Assembly (NCBI RefSeq): GCF_010092425.1
Contig: NZ_CP048030.1
Span: forward strand, 682,001 to 746,000
DNA length: 64,000 nucleotides
DNA from: Sinimarinibacterium sp. NLF-5-8
GTDB taxonomy: Bacteria > Pseudomonadota > Gammaproteobacteria > Nevskiales > Nevskiaceae
Direction: 5' to 3'
Shown: piece by piece, positions 60,142 through 64,000 of the stretch
Position numbering within the stretch: position 1 is the stretch's first letter
Layout: every line of letters begins with the position of its first letter
Position numbers and translations under genes: made by a program
Notes under the pieces: model-generated
Database searches by the model: none
Seen by the model: the letters and a program-made list of their open reading frames with translations, nothing else
Told to the model about the DNA's origin: nothing

Positions 60142-60768
60142 ATGACAAATATGCAAGTTTCGGCGGTGGATTCACGCCAGCTCGATGCGGATACCCGTCT
60201 GCGCATCGAGGCGGCGGTGCTGGATGCGTTTTCCGATCGTGAGTTTCATCGCGTGGGACTGATCGAGATTGCGCGCGGTGCCAATGTGTCACTGCAAACG
60301 CTGTACAAGTACTACGGCAGCAAAGAGGCGCTGCTGTTTTGCAGCCTGGATACCTGGCTGGGGCAGTTGGCCGAGCGGATGCTTGATCATTTGCAGGGTA
60401 TCGAGGATTACAAGGAGCGCCTGCGCAAGGTGTTCTGGGTGTTTTTGGATTTTTCTGAAAAAAATCCCAAGATCGTGCAAACCATGCTCAGTTCGGTGTA
60501 CATCAACACCTGGCGCAAGCAAGGCGCGCAGTACGATAACGAGGAGCTGTTTGGCACGTTTATCCGGGTGCTGGCCGAAGGGCGCGAAAAAGGCGTGCTA
60601 ACCGACGCCGTGGATGAAAAAATCCTGCTCGATTACTTCATGGGCGTGCTGTTCCGGCTGGTGCAGAGCTATGTGCAGCGGGGCATGAAGGACTCGCTGA
60701 CCGCGCGCGCCAACGTGTTGTTTGAAATGCTCTGGCGCGCGATCTCAAAGCCGGGCGGGGAGGTTTGA
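60142..60768 (+). CDS. TetR-family regulator, probable fad-cluster repressor
   Basis: A 208-residue regulator. The helix-turn-helix is IARGANVSLQTLYKYYGSKE; the C-terminal ligand domain (YKERLRKVFWVFLDFSEKN, LDYFMGVLFRLVQSYVQRG) is helical. Its position divergent from fadA-fadB suggests control by acyl-CoA. It overlaps the convergent DUF2251 gene by 24 bp at the 3-prime ends. Confidence 0.87.
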   Translation: MTNMQVSAVDSRQLDADTRLRIEAAVLDAFSDREFHRVGLIEIARGANVSLQTLYKYYGSKEALLFCSLDTWLGQLAERMLDHLQGIEDYKERLRKVFWVFLDFSEKNPKIVQTMLSSVYINTWRKQGAQYDNEELFGTFIRVLAEGREKGVLTDAVDEKILLDYFMGVLFRLVQSYVQRGMKDSLTARANVLFEMLWRAISKPGGEV

Positions 60769-61200
60769 TTGGGCCGGGGTGGGCGTGTCGGCATCGGCAA
60801 ACAGGCGCTTGAGCGCCGGTTCGCGCCAGTCGTGGCCGTCCACACTCCACACTTCACCGGCGTGAGGAAAGTTGCTGCGGCAGTAGCCGCGCTTGCGGTT
60901 GAAGTCAAAAATAGCGTGAGCGTAATCGTCAATAAACAGCCCGCTCATGCGGCCATCGGTGGACCAGATGATTTGGAGTTTTGCGGGTTGATGCGGCATT
61001 TGCAGCGCGCGCACGTTGTAAATCAGCATGGAATCAGCAACGGCAAAGCCGCCTTCATCCTCAAAATCAAGGGCGTAAAAATAAGCGGTGTGGCCATCAT
61101 CTTCAAAGCGTGTGGCCAGCGGGGCAAACGGTGAGCGCGCGTCAATCACGCGCGCTTGGCCGGGGGTGATGAGCTGTTCGGCAACCAGTAAAGCAGGCAT
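60745..61200 (-). CDS. DUF2251-like protein
   Basis: A 151-residue soluble protein: FEDDGHTAYFYALDFE, DSMLIYNVRALQMPHQP, LQIIWSTDGRMSGLFIDDY, AHAIFDFNRKRGYCRSNFP. This matches my recollection of DUF2251, a family without known function. It lies 2 bp downstream of the hydrolase gene on the minus strand, so they are co-transcribed. Confidence 0.7.
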   Translation of the reverse strand: MPALLVAEQLITPGQARVIDARSPFAPLATRFEDDGHTAYFYALDFEDEGGFAVADSMLIYNVRALQMPHQPAKLQIIWSTDGRMSGLFIDDYAHAIFDFNRKRGYCRSNFPHAGEVWSVDGHDWREPALKRLFADADTPTPAQSNLPARL

Positions 61201-61202
61201 GT

Positions 61203-62126
61203 TTAGTGCGGTGAAGCCCCCAGTTTTTCGGTGAAAAAGGCGATTTGATCGGCAACCGCCTGCTCAAACGCAGCGCCCACATAAATATCAAAGTGACCGA
61301 CATCGTAGCGGCAGATCTGCGCGCGCGCGCCGGCACGTTTGGCCAGAGCTTCGGCGGCGCTGACCGGCGCGACTGAATCTTGCATGCAAATCCCGATCAA
61401 AATGGGGCAAGGCAGGCGCCGTGCGTAGCGGATCGGGCGATACAGCGGCAGTTGCAGAAGCCATGAGCTGGTGATGGTGTTGTGCCAATCCTCAGAGGCA
61501 ATAGCGGTGTAACCCGAAACCGCATCAGCCGAGGTCATCACCCCGACCTCGCCGGGGGCGGCCACCAGCGCAATGGTGTGGCGTTTGCCCAGCGGGCTCA
61601 TCAGTGCGTCCAGCACCGCGTGGGCGCTGAGACGTAGGCCTTGTCCCACGCCGGCGTAACGCAGCACATTCAAAAAAGCGGCACGGCCATCCATCATCGG
61701 CCCTTGGCTGCTGACGGCCTGAATGTGGCCGTCCTCGGCAGCGGCAACGACGACATGGCCGCCGGAAAAAGAGCTGCCCCAGAGGGCGATACGACCGGCA
61801 TCAACACCCGGTAATTCGCGCGCAAAGGCAATCGCGCTGGCCCAGTCATCCAACTGCGCGCGGATGTTGAAGTTTTGCCGGGGCTGGCCGTCTGATTGGC
61901 CAAAAAAACGGTAATCAAACGCCAGCGCATGAAAACCGGCTTGGGCAAAGCGTTCGGCGTAAGCGTCCAGGCGCGCGGTGCGCACGCCGCCCAAACCGTG
62001 TGCCAGAACGATGCACGGTGCGCGCCCCTGGTGGACAAAATCACTGTGTCGGGGCGCGTAATGGATTGCACGCAACGTGGTGCCGTGGCAAAGCCACTCG
62101 ACGGGATCAGCAAGGCTGTTCGACAT
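61203..62126 (-). CDS. Alpha/beta-hydrolase (dienelactone-hydrolase/S9-like)
   Basis: A 307-residue cytoplasmic hydrolase: VLAHGLGGVRTARLDAYAER, ALAFDYRFFGQSDGQPRQ, nucleophile in RIALWGSSFSGGHVVVAAAE, acid in CMQDSVAP and His in YDVGHFDIYVG. The substrate is unknown. The ATG at 62126 follows GGAG by nine bases; upstream ATGs at 62132 and 62141 are possible. It is divergent from the MerR regulator, which may control it. Confidence 0.85.
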   Translation of the reverse strand: MSNSLADPVEWLCHGTTLRAIHYAPRHSDFVHQGRAPCIVLAHGLGGVRTARLDAYAERFAQAGFHALAFDYRFFGQSDGQPRQNFNIRAQLDDWASAIAFARELPGVDAGRIALWGSSFSGGHVVVAAAEDGHIQAVSSQGPMMDGRAAFLNVLRYAGVGQGLRLSAHAVLDALMSPLGKRHTIALVAAPGEVGVMTSADAVSGYTAIASEDWHNTITSSWLLQLPLYRPIRYARRLPCPILIGICMQDSVAPVSAAEALAKRAGARAQICRYDVGHFDIYVGAAFEQAVADQIAFFTEKLGASPH

Positions 62127-62238
62127 TTTCATTAACTCCATGAATCGGCGGATATTCACCCCCATGATGGCCCGTGCTGCTCCGATGGGCACTACCCGCG
62201 CGCGCAGGACGCAGGTGTGAGTCGGGAGATCAAAGCCG

Positions 62239-62267
62239 TTTAGTCTGGGCGCGCGCTTCAGTATGAT
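62239..62267 (+). promoter_or_regulatory. Probable promoter of the MerR gene
   Basis: A -35-like TTTAGT and a -10-like TATGAT are separated by 17 bp. The predicted transcript start is only about 3 bp before the ATG at 62277, and no ribosome-binding site is visible. Confidence 0.45.
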
Positions 62268-62276
62268 GGGCAAATA

Positions 62277-63089
62277 ATGGATAAAACAGATTCCGGATCA
62301 AAACCCGCTGCATTGCATCGCACACAAACCAGTGCGCGTGAATATACCGTTCAGGAGTTGGCGCGCGCGGGCAAGACAACGGTGCGCAATGTGCGCGCTT
62401 ATCAGGATCGGGGGCTGCTGCCGCCGCCGCAGCGGCGCGGTCGCATCGGGGTGTATGACGCATCGCATTTGTCGCGCTTGCGCATCATCAATCAGATGCT
62501 CGCGCGCGGTTACACCTTGGCCAGTATTGGCGAATTGCTGCAAGCCTGGCAGCGTGGCGCCGATCTGGCGGGGCTATTGGGGCTGGAAACGGCCGTGTCC
62601 AGTCCGTGGAGTGATGAGCAGCCCAAACGCTATTCGCTGCTGGAGCTGCACAAGCTGTTTGGCGAGGGGTTTGAGCTGACCTGGCTGGCGCGCGCGGTCG
62701 AACTGGAACTGTTGATCCCGGAGGGCATCGGTTTTATCGCGCCCAGCCCGCGCATGATCGAGGTTGGCGGGGCGTTGGTTCAGGCCGGTATCCCGCTGGA
62801 TGAGATGCTCGAAGTAGTGGCGCAGTTGCGTGGGCATATCCAGCAGGCGACCGACCAAATGGTGCGGCTGGTCGAGCATTATCTGTTTGCACCCTATGGC
62901 AAAGGTCTGCCGCCCGCCCAGGAAGTCCCGCGCCTTGCCGAAGTGATCTGGGGCTTGCGTCCGCTGGTGAACACTGCGGTCAACGCCGAGGTCGCACGGG
63001 CGATGGAAGCCTCGGCCAGCCGGCATTTGTCGGATCGGCTGGCAACGATCTTGAGTTACGCCGGGAAAAGCGCCAACAGTTCGTCATGA
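62277..63089 (+). CDS. MerR-family regulator
   Basis: A 270-residue transcription factor with a 22-residue polar N-terminal extension. The winged HTH is EYTVQELARAGKTTVRNVRAY then YQDRGLLPPPQRRGRIGVY, followed by DASHLSRLRIINQMLARGY. The C-terminal domain is helical without the Cys pattern of metal sensors, so an organic effector is likely. Target candidates are the divergent hydrolase-DUF2251 pair and the convergent SDR. Confidence 0.88.
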   Translation: MDKTDSGSKPAALHRTQTSAREYTVQELARAGKTTVRNVRAYQDRGLLPPPQRRGRIGVYDASHLSRLRIINQMLARGYTLASIGELLQAWQRGADLAGLLGLETAVSSPWSDEQPKRYSLLELHKLFGEGFELTWLARAVELELLIPEGIGFIAPSPRMIEVGGALVQAGIPLDEMLEVVAQLRGHIQQATDQMVRLVEHYLFAPYGKGLPPAQEVPRLAEVIWGLRPLVNTAVNAEVARAMEASASRHLSDRLATILSYAGKSANSSS

Positions 63090-63092
63090 AAA

Positions 63093-63121
63093 ACGCCCTC
63101 GCCTGGTGCAGGCGAGGGCGT
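63093..63121 (-). terminator. Intrinsic terminator of the SDR gene
   Basis: ACGCCCTCGCC and GGCGAGGGCGT are perfect 11-base arms with a seven-base loop; on the minus strand a TTTT run follows directly. It also lies 4 bp after the convergent MerR stop. Confidence 0.88.
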
Positions 63122-63141
63122 GGATGTTGCAACGGATGCGA

Positions 63142-63984
63142 TCAGCGCATCGACAGTTTGGTGAATGTGGACACCACGCGCTGATAGGTGCTGGGCAGCA
63201 GTCGCTGGGTGAGGTCGACCACCTTGGCGTCGGAGCCAATCAACACGCGGCGGCTGTTGTGCTTGACGCCGTTCAAAATCGTGCGCGCGGCAGTTTCGGG
63301 GGTGGTGGTGAACATTTTTTCGAAGCGGGCCTTGCTTTGTGCGGCGCTTTTGCCTCCGGTGAGGTCTTTCATTGCGTCCTCATCAAAGCGCGCGGACTTG
63401 GCAATGTTGGTTTTGATTCCGCCGGGGTGTACGCAAGTGGCGCTAACCGGCGCCTTGCTGATTTCCAGCTCCTGACGCAGGCATTCGGTAAAGCCGCGCA
63501 CGGCGAATTTGGTGGCGTTGTAGGCGCCCTGGCTGGGGACGGCAACAATGCCGAAAATGCTGGAGATATTGATGATGTGGCCGTCACCGGAGGCACGCAG
63601 ATGCGGTAAAAACGCGCGCGTGCCGTGAACCACACCCCAGTAGTTGATGTCCATGATCCAGTGCAGATCTTCATCACTGGCGCCTTCGATGCTGGCACCG
63701 AGTGCCACACCGGCGTTGTTGAAAATCAGGTTGACGCGATCGTGATCGGCCACCGTTTGTTCGGCCCAGGCGTAGATGGCGTCGCGGTCGCTGACGTCGA
63801 GCTTGGCTGTGGTGACGGTCACGCCGGACAGGCGTGCCAGTTCAGCCGTTTTTTCCAGCTCACCAGTATTCAGATCGGCCAGTGATAAATGGCAGCCCTG
63901 GCTGGCAAGATCAATCGCCAGCGCACGGCCAATGCCGGAGGCCGCGCCGGTAATGGCGGCAACTTTGTTATGGAAAGATTTCAT
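63142..63984 (-). CDS. Short-chain dehydrogenase/reductase
   Basis: A 280-residue NAD(P)-dependent oxidoreductase. Cofactor motif TGAASGIG (about 12-19), NNAGVAL, and the catalytic Ser in INISSIFG with YNATK. Asp in LADLNTGE after strand two suggests a preference for NAD. The C-terminal 80 residues (KARFEKMFTTTPETAARTI) match SDRs acting on lipids or ketones. Substrate unknown. Only 16 bp remain to the window edge. Confidence 0.92.
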   Translation of the reverse strand: MKSFHNKVAAITGAASGIGRALAIDLASQGCHLSLADLNTGELEKTAELARLSGVTVTTAKLDVSDRDAIYAWAEQTVADHDRVNLIFNNAGVALGASIEGASDEDLHWIMDINYWGVVHGTRAFLPHLRASGDGHIINISSIFGIVAVPSQGAYNATKFAVRGFTECLRQELEISKAPVSATCVHPGGIKTNIAKSARFDEDAMKDLTGGKSAAQSKARFEKMFTTTPETAARTILNGVKHNSRRVLIGSDAKVVDLTQRLLPSTYQRVVSTFTKLSMR

Positions 63985-64000
63985 GGCAAATGTTTTTCAA

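Noticed and set aside
62141-62158. TGAAT-N8-ATTCA considered as a MerR operator
   Set aside because: The arms are only five bases and lie over the possible start codons of the hydrolase gene, so chance is a fair explanation.

Overview
The window is about 60% GC chromosomal DNA from a gammaproteobacterium. The signs are a FabR/DesT-type regulator, SdhE-YgfX behind sdhCDAB, YgfZ, GpmA, PrlC, SirB and NsrR, together with a large load of fatty-acid and CoA-thioester genes. That mix (desaturases, a sterol-desaturase-family protein, MaoC, CaiB/BaiF, several thiolases and acyl-CoA enzymes) recalls lipid- or hydrocarbon-degrading Nevskiales/Salinisphaerales, but the genus is inference. Alternating GC tracts are very common, also inside genes. 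No insertion sequence, phage module or CRISPR array was seen; the layout is ordinary dense chromosome with long operons.

1-7.5 kb: the start of oligopeptidase A (cut by the left edge), a lipoprotein esterase and gpmA; then on the minus strand a ZnuD-like TonB-dependent receptor with a small His/Cys exported protein, and a five-gene unit of truncated haemoglobin, nsrR, a CopD-like membrane protein, SirB and an unknown HExxH protein behind a good NsrR-box candidate. 7.7-15.5 kb: a Tad (Flp pilus) secretion operon, cpaB-cpaC-cpaE-cpaF-tadB-tadC-tadD-DUF3613, without pilin or prepilin peptidase, followed by a large PAS-GGDEF protein with a dead EAL domain.

18.6-30.6 kb: an AraC regulator facing a fatty-acid desaturase; a minus-strand unit of universal stress protein, MaoC hydratase and a thiolase with altered active-site residues; a plus-strand unit of a small unknown protein, acyl-CoA ligase, lipoprotein hydrolase and SRPBCC protein; then a CaiB/BaiF CoA-transferase overlapping an amidohydrolase. 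30.6-37.3 kb: hisI, a Pro-rich lipoprotein, a methyltransferase, an Old Yellow Enzyme, a double CDGSH protein, an AcfC-like binding protein and a large secreted esterase. 37.6-43.2 kb: a DesC/DesB desaturase system with a coupled small protein and lipase, opposite a DesT-like repressor, with two near-identical operator sites between them; then a sterol-desaturase-family enzyme.

43.3-55.1 kb: tesB, a YkgJ cysteine-cluster protein, a PRMT-like methyltransferase, tRNA-Thr(UGU) followed by remnant sequence, two tandem GlyGly-CTERM serine proteases, ygfZ, and a succinate dehydrogenase operon preceded by an SDHAF4 homologue and followed by sdhE and ygfX. 55.2-64 kb: an acyl-CoA dehydrogenase, fadB-like and fadA-like beta-oxidation genes with a divergent TetR regulator, a DUF2251 protein with a hydrolase, a MerR regulator that may be leaderless, and an SDR.
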